In this document: positions 22,091-33,700 of the stretch, one piece after another
Layout: each line of letters begins with the position of its first letter
Position numbering within the stretch: the stretch's first letter is position 1
Assembly (NCBI GenBank): GCA_027382625.1
Contig: JAJKFJ010022001.1
Coordinates: 1-64,000 of the forward strand
Direction: 5' to 3'
DNA: 64,000 nt
Source of the DNA: Tetmemena sp. SeJ-2015
Lineage: Eukaryota; Ciliophora; Spirotrichea; Sporadotrichida; Oxytrichidae
The notes under the pieces: generated by a model
The model's input: the letters and a program-made list of their open reading frames with translations, nothing else
Told to the model about the DNA's origin: nothing
Database searches by the model: none
Program-made: the position numbers and the translations under genes

Positions 22091-22680
22091 ACCAAAAATA
22101 GCAAACCAGATACAACAAGAAATTGTTGTTTCCTTTTTTCATTACATTATGATCTAAGTGTATTTTGGCGTGGAATTTTTTAATTTGCTTTTTTGAAAGT
22201 AGTTCTAATGGCATGATTCTATATTAAGCTTTGGAGAGCACTTAAATTGTTATAAAGTTTCTTTATCCGTTCTAAGAATATATATAATGGTAAACTAAAA
22301 GGTTAGGGTCTCGCAAAAACCCACCCACCCAAACTAAAACACCTCCCACACCATCGCTCATACCAATCATTAGAAATAAATTGAGTAAATTATGATTGAG
22401 AATATAAAGTATGATGTATTGAATGTATCTCAGCTGCCGATGAATTAGGATGAGTAATTTGAGGTTTCGAGAAGGGATCAGAGCATGATGGGGGGAGATT
22501 AAAATAACGAGATGAATCAATAACTTAAAAGGAAGGAGTCTGGTCTCAAGTCATTATTTATTTAAGCACTAAATTGTTAATCAATTTGAAATTATTTTAT
22601 TTTAGATAATTTTAAATTAGATTAAAAGTGAATAAATACTCCTAATCTTTATTCTCTAATCTTTATCAGTTTTGATCTGG
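22091..22680. other. AT-rich spacer
   Basis: Between the kinase segment and the next open stretch. Contains C-rich and CACCC tracts near 22310-22350. No gene is recognised on either strand. Confidence 0.45.
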
Positions 22681-22702
22681 AATAAGATACTTATTTTAGG
22701 AA

Positions 22703-23044
22703 GCTGCAATTTACGATGGCTATATGTTCGGAGAATACTCTCAGGGTCAATTAAAATTCTCAGATCACGGGCAAGACTAATTCAACTTGGAAAATTTCAA
22801 CTTGCTCTAATACAAGGGACATGAATTAGATTTTAAAATAGTAAAAACAATTTACTTTGATTAGAATCGATATGTTATGCTTTTGAGTTTGTTACTGACT
22901 CAAACCTCATCCTGTCTTCTTCATTCTATGATAGCACACTTAAGCTTATAAAAGTTAACAACTAGTAGCAAGAATGATCTAATTAAAATAGTATTCTTTG
23001 ATTAATTTGAGTAAGCTAAATTCTTTATTGCGATCTAATTTTGA
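22703..23044 (+). CDS. doubtful open stretch
   Basis: In ciliate code a frame of about 110 codons runs from YDGYMFGEYSQGQLKFSD through HGQDQFNLENFNLLQYKG to a TGA at 23042. There is no ATG at the left edge and no recognised motif. AT-rich DNA gives long frames easily when only TGA stops, so this could be noise or an orphan MDS. Confidence 0.25.
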
Positions 23045-23081
23045 TTTACTGATTGATATTATAGATATATTTTTAAAAAAT

Positions 23082-24471
23082 ATGATTTTTGGTTCATTAT
23101 CCCCATAAGTGGTTACTGGACCCACAGGCAAGTAAGTCGTTAACTTTTATTACAAAACTTGCATTCCTCCTCTTATTTTCTGTTTACTACTCATTTATTT
23201 AAAAAAAAGCGCCTTTCTCCTTGCTAAGAAAGCATTATCCTCATCAAAAATATAAAATTAAGTTTAATTGGATTTAAAAAATAGGTATTTTACTTTCATA
23301 AATTCACAAGAAAATTTGATTTTCCTTTTTAAAAAAAGTTTGACTTTTATCTATATATTCAATTATCCTATGAGAATATCCATACTGATAAAGCACTCTC
23401 AAAGCCAATAATTGATTAAGGCCAATAATGAGATCACTATTGCTGCTGCTGCTTTAATATTCTCAACGATGTGAAACTGACCTATCTTTTAGGGTGCCCA
23501 CAAATTTAGAATTCAAGCACAAGGGCAATTCCAACAAACTACAAAAAATATCCACTAATGATGAGGCCAACTTCCAGCCAATTCCCTAACTCCCCCCTAG
23601 AGTTTAGCCTATCTTGACCAAGTAAGTACACTCACATGCAAGCAGAAAACAGCATAGTATAGCTGTTTATTTTCTCTAAAGTGAGAGAGTGTTATAAATA
23701 TCTAACCTCCTCTTTGTAGAATCATTATCGAAGCGTGGCTATGGGAGAAGGAGCAGTCGCATCGTCTTTTCAATTTTCATGATGGATTTAGGATCTACGA
23801 CACGCCCCTCGAGGTCATCGGATCTAGTAAGTTAAAAAGTGATACAGCCAATCATTTCAGTTTACAATAAAATAAACACCTCTCATTTTTTCAACAACTT
23901 AAATTGGAATAGGCATGATTTTGAAGAGAGGACAGTCAGATATCTATGTCAAGAAGGCTTCAGAATTTGAGGATCGATAAAATCATGTCACCGAATAGGA
24001 AAATGAGGATGAGGATAGCCCCAGGAGCAGCCAAGCCAAAAATAAATTACTGAATGCCATATATCACCAAGGCGAGTATATCTATAGAAGTTTAAGCATT
24101 TTTATAATTTGTTGAGTATCATCTGTTCGAGCCTAGAAACGCAAAGGCGAGCAAATATAACATTATAGACAATCACCTATGGCTAATAACCAAGTTCATG
24201 CCTAATGTAAATTAATCTGATGATGTTCTTATAACTCCCTCCATATAGAAAACGATTGAAGTGAAAGAAGGTGATGTGATTAGGTTCGGGAGAATTCCAT
24301 TCAAGATAGCCAGGATGAAGTTGGATGAAAGCGCTACTAACGACAACTCGCTCTTCAACAACTCAAATATCAACGACGTCAGCAACCCAGATGTCACCAA
24401 CATCAATATTAACGCAGCTGATGTAAATGACTTCAATGAGCCATTAGCAAAAATAAAATAGATAGATAGAG

Positions 24472-24506
<35 letters not shown>

Positions 24507-25334
24507 AGATAGATAAGATAGATAGATAAATTTATTTTTCTTTTTTATCATTAGACTTGAATAGAATCAGTGCACTCGATCACACCAACTTAGATTATCA
24601 AATTTTAGATTTATGTGACTAGATGAGGGGAGAAGAACAGCCATGAATGATGTCAGCAGCAACAATCTGTTGTTTGTCCCTGGTCGCGGCCAAAGTAATA
24701 ACAACATCTCCCAGTTCACAGTTAATGCCACAACTTTAAAATGAACATCATATTTAAATCTTAATTTTACTTTCCATGAGGACATGAGTTTTAATGCGGA
24801 CAACGTCCTGCCTAGATTCAACGACCGAACTGATAACCTGCAACTGCAAAGCAAAAATGAGCCACCACAGATATCATTCACAAAGTAAGACTTTTAGAAA
24901 TAATGACCCAGTCTTTTAGAGGAATAAAGGGAGCGAAAGTTTTTCCAAAATTCACAGATGAATAATTATTTGCTTGGATGACACTGAAGAAGAGGCGGCT
25001 TTAAAATTTAATATATATAGATACAAACTCATCAATTGAATATAATGGATATAGTAAGTGTTTATAAAACTTGATAGAGCAAGAGCAAAGGCTATTGGAA
25101 AGATTGGAGAAGAAGAAAAAGCAAATTTAGGAGCAGCATAGACAGGCACTCGAGGAGCAGACCAGTAAATAGCAACAAGAAGTTTAAAAATTCAACTAAG
25201 CTGATGAAGGTGTAGAGCCAGAAGAAACCAAGTAAAGCAAACCCATTGCTGCTAGTAATGGTGAGGACACTGAAATGAACGCAGAAGATTCTACGATTGC
25301 AAATACCTCAGTCTAGAATATTAAATAAACTTGA
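23082..25334 (+). CDS. FHA-domain protein with coiled-coil tail
   Basis: Start ATG 23082 (MIFGSLSPQVVTGPTG). Introns at 23132-23492, 23632-23719, 23827-23912 and 24885-24919 have GTAAG donors and AG acceptors. IESs at 24080-24119, 24448-24554, 24627-24646 and 24738-24773 all resolve. The body reads MILKRGQSDIYVKKASE, SKYNIIDNHLWLITKF and EGDVIRFGRIPFKIARMKLD, the forkhead-associated fold pattern (GRG/S...H/N...L...G..I.FG) seen in ciliate FHA proteins; it likely binds phospho-threonine partners. The tail is a Glu/Gln/Lys coiled coil (LLERLEKKKKQIQEQHRQ). The TGA is at 25332-25334, 44 bp from the end of the convergent gene at 25379. Confidence 0.8.
24080..24119 (+). other. IES, pointer GAGTAT, 40 bp
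   Basis: GAGTAT at 24074-24079 and 24114-24119. Removal joins NAIYHQGEY to HLFEPRNAKASKYN and avoids a TGA. Confidence 0.88.
24448..24554 (+). other. IES, pointer CATTAG, 107 bp, holds GATA repeat
   Basis: CATTAG at 24442-24447 and 24549-24554. Removal joins DVNDFNEPL to DLNRISALDHTNLDYQ in frame. The insert contains the GATA microsatellite. Confidence 0.85.
24458..24530 (+). repeat. GATA microsatellite
   Basis: Imperfect tandem GATA units (about 16 copies with GAGA and GAAGATA interruptions), wholly inside an IES, so absent from the somatic gene. Confidence 0.95.
24627..24646 (+). other. IES, pointer ATGA, 20 bp
   Basis: ATGA at 24623-24626 and 24643-24646. Removal joins YQILDLCDQM to NDVSSNNLLFVPGRG. 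Confidence 0.75.
24738..24773 (+). other. IES, pointer ACTTT, 36 bp
   Basis: ACTTT at 24733-24737 and 24769-24773. Removes an in-frame TGA and joins SQFTVNATT to FHEDMSFNADNV. Confidence 0.82.
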
Positions 25335-25378
25335 TAAATAAATTCAATGCCCTCAAGAAATAAAAAATAATTCAACCT

Positions 25379-27848
25379 TCACTCCACAAAATGATCAAGG
25401 GCTTTGAGTTTCATTTAAATCGCCTCCAAATACTTTTCATTAGTTTATATGCTTTGTTAAATTTTCTTGGTTGTCTCTAATGAGCTGTTTCCTGCCGTTC
25501 CTCTTGCATCGCTCATCTTCAACAGCTTCTCATTCATTCTCGCTTGCTCCTCTATCTTGGCAGCTTTCAGTCTTATGTCGTTTATCTTTTTGTACTCGCT
25601 AATTGTCTGATCCGCCAAATACTCATTCCATAACTTGTCATCCAGGATTTTAAAAGAATTATAATGTATTCACATATATATATGCTCAACTATTTGCTTT
25701 GGCCTCTTTCCTTCAGCTTCCTGGATATCTCTGTTCATTCTCTTTTATTTGAGGTAATCAATTGGTCTTCTGTTGTTCTAACTGCTGCCAATATCAAGTA
25801 AGCTTTGTGACTGAGAATTTGTGAGCTAGGTTCTCGCTCCCTATTCTCTTTGACGAGCTATTCTAAAACAATGAGATGCTTTTTATAAAAAAAGAGTTAG
25901 CTATCTCTTCTTGATTTCTGGAACTGGCTCTTTAATGGTGGTACTTTGCATTTGACTTGAGTAAACTCAGCTAGCTTTTAGATTCTCTAAGTCCGTTTTT
26001 GTTGTGGTTGTTGTGGCTGCCCTTTTTATTACTTATTTTGAGATCCTCTAGAGATATTTGATTCTTTGGGGATCTAAATGTGAGATAGAGATCGCCCTCC
26101 TCTATAGCTTAATCGCCTGGTTCATCTTCAGCCCTTTAAAACTGCTATAAGTCTGCGTTTTATTGATATCTCTATCTCCTGTTCCTCTACTTTAGACTGC
26201 TCTAACCGCCGCTGTTGTGAATACCTATCAATTTCTGGGAATTCCTTCCATTCTCATTATATAGATATAGGCAAGCAATTTAAAATGCAATCATTACTCT
26301 TGAGATCCTTAATATAGCTCTTGTACTTTTCCTTTTGGGAGGCACTTCTATTTATAGATTTGTGATGCAAATTTTCCTTTAGAGATATCAGTTCCTGCTT
26401 CTTATCTTCACTAATATATAATTATAGTCCACAAAATAGGCAATTATTTAAGTTTGTAATATGCGGCTTGAAAAGATCCTTAACCACCTCTGAATAGTCC
26501 TCTCTCCTCTTTAGTTAGAGTTGCTTTATCTGTTGCTGTTTTTCCAAATCTGCTATCTTTTCTCTAAATCTCTAGTTTCTCTTCTTTCTTAATGTTAGTT
26601 TTTACAAAATAATAGTAAGTGATCTATAATTATTGATAATTCTCTTTTTGCTTATCCTTAGACTCTTGTTCAATAGGCTTGTAAAGTATATTATCCCTTA
26701 ATTTTTTCGTCTTCTCTAAATTGGCCTCAATCACTCTATAATCTCTCTGCTCAGCATTAAAAAATGGAAATGAAAAGTAGATAGACTAGGTGAAGATGGT
26801 TATGATTATGGCAGTCTTCTTTCTCTAACCAGTAAACTCAAATCTCTCCTTTTTCAGTGCTCATAGTTCTTGTTCTCAGCTTCTTTGCTAATCCAACTTC
26901 ATTTTAATTAACAAAAATCATTCTTGCTTTAAGTTTATTACGTGCCTTTTCTGATGTTGCTTTCTTTATTCCTATTCAACTCTTGAGCTTCTGAGTACTC
27001 TTGCTCTTTTTCCTGCTAAGTTTTCTTCTCATTCCTATTACAATTTTTAAATTGTATCATCTTTCTATTATGTTTTTCTCTAAACGACTTTGTTCTTTCT
27101 GCGCTCTTCTGTTGTCTAATTAAAAAACACTCACTTTATAATGGATAGTCTTCTTAAAGGGGGGAGTAATAGAATCATTCCCCTTTTCAATAACTAATGT
27201 ATCACCAAGCCAAGTTTGATTCTCAGGAGTCTATCTTCCTCTAAGTGCTGCTCTATTAGCTCTTGCTGCTCTCTGATCTTTTACTTCCTCAAATCCTATA
27301 TTAGATAGATAGAATTCTAAGATTCTTTAAATTATTCGTTTAAAGTTCTTCTTCTCTTTAATCCCACTTACATACTCTTTCTTCGAAAGTAGATTTTGGT
27401 TCATGGTCAATTAAAAAAGACTCTCCTCCAATTCCCTCTTCTTGAATTTGGCTTTAATTCTTTTCACCTCTCTTTCAAAGTCGTTTCTTTAATCTCCCTT
27501 ATGAAAGGTAAATCTAAATTTATGCTATTGCTTACACTAGGGGAGGGAAAGAGCTAAGTGCCCCCAACTATTTTGGTGACTAGCGAATCTTAAGTGCTAT
27601 TCAATAAACTCCTCACTGCCTATTAGAGAATAAATTAAAGTTCAAAGAAAGTGTTGCAACTTGAAACTTACGTGTTAAACATCCACTCCAGCACTTGATA
27701 AGGTTTGAAGTTACTAATCCAAATGCTGTTGCTTAGTCTTGTACAGTTAAAGTTGGCTTTGATTCTAGACAAGATGTGCTTTTTCAGTTTATTTGGAGTT
27801 CATTTATTCACTCTTTTGAGTTTTAGGTGCTATCTTTAATTTATCCAT
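25379..27848 (-). CDS. coiled-coil protein of unknown function
   Basis: ATG at 27848 (MDKLKIAPKTQKSEQM); intron at about 27609-27671 with GTAAGT donor. Highly charged helical stretches dominate: EREVKRIKAKFKKRELEE, EEVKDQRAARANRAALRG, EYSEAQELNRNKESN and, near the end, AAKIEEQARMNEKLLK. A short cysteine pair reads NNCLFCG. The TGA is at 25379-25381 after MKLKALDHFVE. Several frame changes are needed (one at 27058-27068 resolved; others near 26870, 26500 and 25680 not). It may be a cytoskeletal or basal-body protein by composition alone; no domain is identified. Confidence 0.65.
27058..27068 (-). other. very short IES, pointer ATA, 11 bp
   Basis: Minus-strand ATA on both sides (TAT at 27055-27057 and 27066-27068; a tandem ATA makes 14 bp equally possible). 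Removal avoids a TGA and joins SRLEKNI to QFKNCNRNEKKTQQ. Confidence 0.5.
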
Positions 27849-27975
27849 TTTATAATTAAGTTTGATGGCAGTCTAGAATCAATTTAATTATAAGGTCTTT
27901 AAAAGACTAAAATTAATATAAAATTATATCATTTCAAAAGCATCAGACAAACTTAAAATGAAAGTCAAATTAACA

Positions 27976-28617
27976 ATGCCTAAATATTATAGTGGGTCTA
28001 AATATATATCCACACACTATTCACTTGCCTTAATAACGATCTTGCTTTTGAGCAAACTAACACTCTGCTAAAATACTTCAACTACTTGCTTGCTTTCTTA
28101 AAATGAGCCTATGGCTATGACACCTTCACTTAAGGAATGCTTCCAATTTACTAAGTCATCTTGCTGCACACTCAATCATGATAATAAAATCTCAAATGAC
28201 TTGGGTGGACTGGTGTCTCCAGCCTGCTAAGAGAACTTTGACGAGCTACTCTAATACTTTTGCTTTGGTTGCTATTCCTCATAGCCAGCTTTCACAGACA
28301 CAAAGAAAAAAGAGATAAGAGTCTGCAGAGACTTCGCAAACAGGATGTGGGGAGGTTAAGATGGAGACTTGGATGTTATGAGCAGGATGTATGACACATG
28401 TGGGCTCAACATTAACGATCAGATTCTTATTCAGAGTAAATACTTTACCAAGGCTACTGATTTATTCACACTTGTGAAGCCAAGCTACTTCGAAGACTAT
28501 AAAATTGTTATCGTTCAGGATAATGACAACTGCTTTAATCAAGCTTTATTCTAAAGCAAGCTAGCAACAATAGGAAGTGTATTCTTAGCTATCATGATGA
28601 TTTTTACTATTATTTGA
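27976..28617 (+). CDS. Cys-rich secreted/membrane protein, folate-receptor-like spacing
   Basis: Uninterrupted 213-codon frame, the only sizeable gene here without an IES or intron. It opens MPKYYSGSKYISTHYSLALI, whose hydrophobic stretch ALITILLLSKLTLC looks like a signal peptide. The ectodomain has about nine cysteines, including KECFQFTKSSCCT, QENFDELLQYFCFGCYSSQP, VCRDFANRMWGG and MYDTCGLNIN; the CC pair, FC..C and C..FA....W spacing recalls the folate-receptor/riboflavin-binding fold. A C-terminal hydrophobic segment (LATIGSVFLAIMMIFTII) ends right at the TGA (28615-28617), fitting a membrane or GPI-type anchor. Likely a surface protein; ligand unknown. Confidence 0.8.
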
Positions 28618-28883
28618 AGTTTTCTTTCTCTAAATCTCTCTATTCTTTCAACTCTTTTTTGACTCATCGAGATTGATATTGCTTTAGTTGAAGTGGGGTA
28701 AGCGATTGTTGCTTTCAAATTAGGTTTCAAATCCGTATTAGCTTTACCCAGCGGCATTGAGCATTTGATTTTGGCTGATTGAATTCTTCAAATTTCCATT
28801 TTTGTCGATTTGAGGGAGCCTCTCCCCATCATTCTATTGGTTCTTATTGTTAAGTGAATAGAATGGGTTTTGATTCTAGACAT
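28618..28883. other. short spacer
   Basis: Between convergent genes. Nothing is recognised. Confidence 0.5.
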
Positions 28884-30251
28884 TCAAATGTGAAAATATG
28901 GGATCTATAATAGTAAGACATTTTTACTGCCATTGGCTTGGGGAACGTTGCTCTAGTAGTTTTTTATTTAACTGTTGAGTCTGTTGAAGCCTTTTTTCCT
29001 ATTGTCTGAACTGTTTTCACCTTCGACGCCAGGATCTTCCTCCACACTTCCATTCAACAAGGTCGTTCCATTATGGCCTTGTCTATAATTAGTAATCGTG
29101 CTTCCTGCTCTATTGTTCTCGTTTATTACCTAGTTAATGTAAATGAAAACAAAAGCATCGCAATTAAGTTGTGCTTGACAGTTTGAGGTCCCTAGGCAGC
29201 TAATCTTTTCCCATCAGGTCCGTTTGCAGCTCCACCTGCCGCTGTGATCTAGGATATTACACTTTCATCCATAATGCGATTGTAAGATTTGCCGCCTGCA
29301 CTGAAAGAGGTTGGACCTGCTTTGCTGCTCTTTCGGGATAGTGTCTTAGGCAGGAAAATATCTTGTAACTCCTTGGGAAACTTATCCCTCACCTCCAAGA
29401 AGTGATCATACTGCTCAGAGTTTCACACAAATTCATTAGAATTACCATAGAGCTCTCGAGGCAGGTAAATCGTTAGTTAAGATGGATGAAAAAGCATTTC
29501 TTTTCCACTTAAATTGGCAGTCTATGGATCCTGGGAACTAGGTGTGGGCCTTTTATCTTTACAAAGGTGCCAAACTTAGACTCGCAGTCTTCTTTAAGAT
29601 GATAGAGAGAGAATATTTGTTAAGAATTATTCCGTCCTTGAGCCTGATAGCAGCTTGATTTCGAGACACTGATATATCAGAAACTGTCATCATCGTATAT
29701 ACAAATCTGATACATTTCCAATCTAATACTAACTTAATACTTTTAACTATTTGAGATAAGCACTCTATGTCTGATTCAAGCACCAAGAACTTCTTATTCT
29801 TAGGTTGCTTAAAGTTGAGCAGGTAGTAAGTTTTGTTTTTATTGCTCACACTGATGTTGTCTACAGAAAATATACTTTATAAAAGATAAAGCAAGATTAC
29901 TTAGAGATAGTGGCTCTTTGCAAAGTTCACACACCAGTTCTTCCCAGTAATATGAGTACACTCCTTCCAGTTTCTGTTGCACTTTCTTAGAATCTAGCCT
30001 AAAAATAAAAATTATTCCATTTTATAAAATGTGAGCCACTCTCTCAGACATTAGAGATGGATGAATTTCATGGAGCCTGCACACTTGCAGGGAGTAATGA
30101 AAGGATTGGCCTCTTCTTCAATTGAAATATAAGGAAAGCAAATTCTACAGGCCTTACCACTCTCGAGCACTCCCTTCATGTTATTATCTTTCAGGCCTCC
30201 TATCATTTTCTCGCTCGCTCCCTTTATTCCTTATACATACTTAATTCGCAT
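28884..30251 (-). CDS. RINGv and FHA domain protein
   Basis: Minus-strand gene from ATG 30251 (MRIKYVQGIKGASEKM) to TGA 28884-28886. The N-terminus holds a RING-variant (MARCH-type) finger: ACRICFP, then NPFITPCKCAGSMKFIH, CLREWL and, after a helix, WEELVCELCKEPLSL. This C4HC3 pattern marks E3 ubiquitin ligases, usually membrane-linked. It is followed by an FHA domain: TVSDISVSRNQAAIRLKDG and EDCESKFGTFVKIKGPH. RINGv-FHA fusions are a known ciliate architecture and suggest phospho-directed ubiquitination. IESs at 30000-30037, 29600-29625 and 29124-29170 restore the frame; a TGA near 29425 and the 29700-29880 region remain unresolved. Confidence 0.82.
29124..29170 (-). other. IES, pointer AAC, 47 bp
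   Basis: Minus-strand AAC at both edges (GTT at 29121-29123 and 29168-29170). Removal joins GPQTVKHN to ENNRAGSTITNYRQG. Confidence 0.55.
29600..29625 (-). other. IES, pointer TCTTAA, 26 bp
   Basis: Minus-strand TCTTAA (TTAAGA at 29594-29599 and 29620-29625). Removal joins RLKDGIILK to EDCESKFGTFV, completing the FHA core. Confidence 0.88.
30000..30037 (-). other. IES, pointer GGCT, 38 bp
   Basis: Minus-strand GGCT (AGCC at 29996-29999 and 30034-30037). Removal joins CLREW-L to DSKKVQQKLEG in the RINGv domain. Confidence 0.85.
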
Positions 30252-30787
30252 AAAATATACAAGTGGAAGACTGTTACAGTTAATAGAGTATGAGAAATAT
30301 TTTTGATCATAAATTATAAGCTAGATCAATAGAGCTATTATAAAGTTACGAAATAGAATTTTGCAACTGAAAAAAGAGATAAATATCAAAGATAATTTAT
30401 CAGATAAACGATTAACCTTACAAATTAGTTTAAAGAAAAATGAATTAATTTAAAAGAATATCATTTCAAAAAGCTTTCTTTATAAAAAGATTATTTTTAC
30501 AATAGAGCAGAAAATTTTGATTATGAGTCCATAAATTAGAAGTAATCTTGAATACTGCCATATTATAACACTTAGTTTACGCTCTAAGAATTTTTTTTAT
30601 TTCGTTAAATTCTTGACGATAATGATGAAATACTCAAACAGTAACTAACCAAGCTAAAAGTAAACTCTCATTAATCTTCTTATAACTATCATTTAGCAAT
30701 CCCTAGCAACAGTCATTTATAGGTTAAATTGGAAATGAAAATGCTTATTTATTTTTACTTACAATCTTTTCTTTAAATGCATCAACT
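30252..30787. other. AT-rich intergenic DNA
   Basis: Between divergent starts at 30251 (-) and 30788 (+). Probably holds both promoters and telomere-addition sites of the two somatic chromosomes; no consensus is recognised. Confidence 0.4.
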
Positions 30788-33700
30788 ATGAAAGGCAGGA
30801 GTTACTTTAACCAAGGAGAGATTCCCATTTAGAAGTTGGAAGGGAGAGTAATGAGTGCTTAGAAACCTCACTAATCAACAATCCATGTCACTAACTTCAA
30901 TGAGGGCAGTGGACGCCACAGACTCAGAAATTAGTTTAACATCAATGACTCCCATTAGAAAACAGACTTCTCCGTTTAACTCACACTTCATTTTTGTCGA
31001 TGTTTATATCGTTTATCCTTTGTAAGGTGAGGCCAAAGAATAAGGGATTTCGCCTTAGATTATTAGAACCTAGATAATTAAGCACAACTCAAATACTGGA
31101 GTTTATTCACGCAATCTTATGAACTATATATCATGTGAAATATCAATAATTATCTCTATATTTTTCTTTGAACAAGGACATTTCAGGGGATTCAAGAGCA
31201 AAGACTCAACAAAGCCAGCATATTGATCAAAGCTCAAACAGTTAGAATCCTCAGCTCGCAAACTAGAGTCTCTACGTGACCTCAAATTTCTAGACCACTT
31301 CTTCTCAGGCGCACACGCTCTCCCAACCTAATTCTCAAAAATACACCAACAACTCCTAATAGTAAATGGGGATGAAGCAGTCACTACTCTCAGCTGCTTT
31401 GCAAGTGAGGAGTAACATCCAAAGGAAAGGCGCTGTGGTATAATCTATAATGCAGTCAAATAGTTTACTAAATGATAATCTGAGTAGAAGCAGGAGAGGG
31501 ATCTAGGACTCTCAAGCTTCAATGGTTGTAATAGGGGGTGGTGAAAGTTCTACTCTACATATCAGAAAATCAGGCTACAAATAAACCTTATATAGCCTAT
31601 GTTTATAAATTAAATCCTCAACGAATAAATTGCATCTAGGCAGTAATAGAGAGCATGAAATTAATAAAATCAATTAAAGAATTGATGGAGGTGCACACTT
31701 CAAGAATCAAAATATAGCTATGAGTATTGCAGAGTAATACACTTGCTGAAAATTATTATTTGATGATATATTTTCTTACACTCTTAATGGATCTACGATT
31801 GATGAAGGGGTAACTAATTCGACCCGGCCCACTTCTTCAAATGCTACTGCGCCTTGGAAAAGAGCGAGCACAAGTGAGCAGCAGTTTTTGAGAAACTCTG
31901 CTCTCAGGTAGTTCGCTTAGCAAGGACTCAATATATCCTCAAGAAGACCCGATACAGCTACTTTAATTAAGCTTTATCAATCCTTACTTAGTTGAGTGAG
32001 GATGTGTACGAGTTTAACTCAAGTATCTTGGGGATGAGGAATCGAGGCGACAGGAATCAGATAATCTTCGAGAATCAAAGGACCTAGAAACTGCAGTAGA
32101 GACCCTAGACTGCTGTCGGTGGGAAGGCGAAGAAGTTAGCAATTGTATGTGTGTTTTAAGTTAAGGAACCAGCCGACTACTAATCTCACGAATTTTCAAT
32201 CTAATGGCTCTGCTCAGCTAAAGAACCATCTGAAGAATTTCCACCGCCCTTAAACTGCTATTGGAAGGAAGCAGTAGATCAACTCAAGTGCACTCTCGTA
32301 TCACTTATCATATATCTATTCAAATAGCATAGATATATTTCACGATAGGCCAGTGTCCAAAATATATCAGCAAAATGCAGCTCATGTAATTTAAAGAGTG
32401 ATTAATTGAGATGATTAAATCTGTATTATCTCACCTTGATATTACAGAATTCGGAATTGAGTACTCTGACAACATCTTCAGAGACAGTTACAAATAGGAT
32501 CTTGTGAGCTCTCATCTCCAGAATATCCAGTCGCAGAAATCTCTTAACTAGAAAAGCAACTCTAGAGTATCCTATAGAGTCAATTCTGCAGTTAAGCAAG
32601 CAAGGTTGAAAAGTGCTCTCGGGATAAGAGCAAGCAGGAATAATAGACTGCAGCCATCAGGAATTTAAAACTTTACACAGTTTCAGATCGATTAAAATTC
32701 ATCCCCTTTCGCTAAACTTATGTCTAACGGGAATTCTTATATTGCTTATTAAACCTCATGAGAAACATAACAGTATAAGCTATACTGAAAACCCAGAGGC
32801 TAAGAAGAAGTCAAGAATCAACGCAGAGACGTAGAATGATTCGCCCTTATAAGTACATAATATCCTCTTATCACAATTGAAATAGAGTCAAGTTCAAAGT
32901 AAGCGACAAGCCAGAGACTTCCACTTATAAATCAAATAAGTGTATATTTATAATATATCAGACTTACTTAAGACCTCTTATATAAGTGATGGCAGCTCTT
33001 AAGGTTCCCCTTCTGCAAATAAACAAATTGACTAAGACTCTGAAATTCTCATCGGGAAGAAAATATCCTTCTTTACTGAGAATGAAAACCTTAGCATGCA
33101 AGATAAATTTCAAAAGTTGAAAACACTTGATGGATGGGTATAAGCAGTTAAATCTGGATAGCTAGGTGGCTCTCAAAAGAAGAATGGAAATACGCAGGAA
33201 CTTCTTTCTCAAGCTGATAAGAGTATAAAGCTCATGCAGTATAAACTTTCTAAGATGATCTGTGGAGGGAGCTAAATTTTGACTTTGAGTCAAGGCTCAT
33301 CAACTACTCTTGACCTCATTGAGTCAACTCCATATATAAATAATGACATAGATTCATTTTATTTTAAACTCCCATTTATTGCAGGATCTATACCTACCAT
33401 AGAGAGGGTCCTCTCAAGATCCAAATAGAGTTCAAGCAATCGGCTTTAACAGTGGGATCTGCAATTGCTCCGCCTACTTATAGTGGAGTGAACACTTCAT
33501 TTGGTTCCTAAGCTTAGCAGCAAGCTATTTAGGGAGAGTTTAAGCTTTACATTTCAGACAAGTCTAATGAGCCAAGCGAATCTAACTGTGTCTTGAAAAA
33601 TGATAAAGAATAAGTTTCATGAGCATATTTATTTTTCTTGCACTATCATAATCAGACCAGGTTAACAATTGAGCCAATCAAGCTTCTCCAAGGTAAAGGT

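Noticed and set aside
22272..22520. A hydrophobic minus-strand protein
   Set aside because: Its Leu/Ile-rich text is what AT-rich DNA gives by chance; no motif, no plausible start context.
25000..25060. A RINGv finger in the FHA gene (ICLDDTEEEA in another frame)
   Set aside because: The partner cysteines and histidine are missing and the main frame runs through without it.
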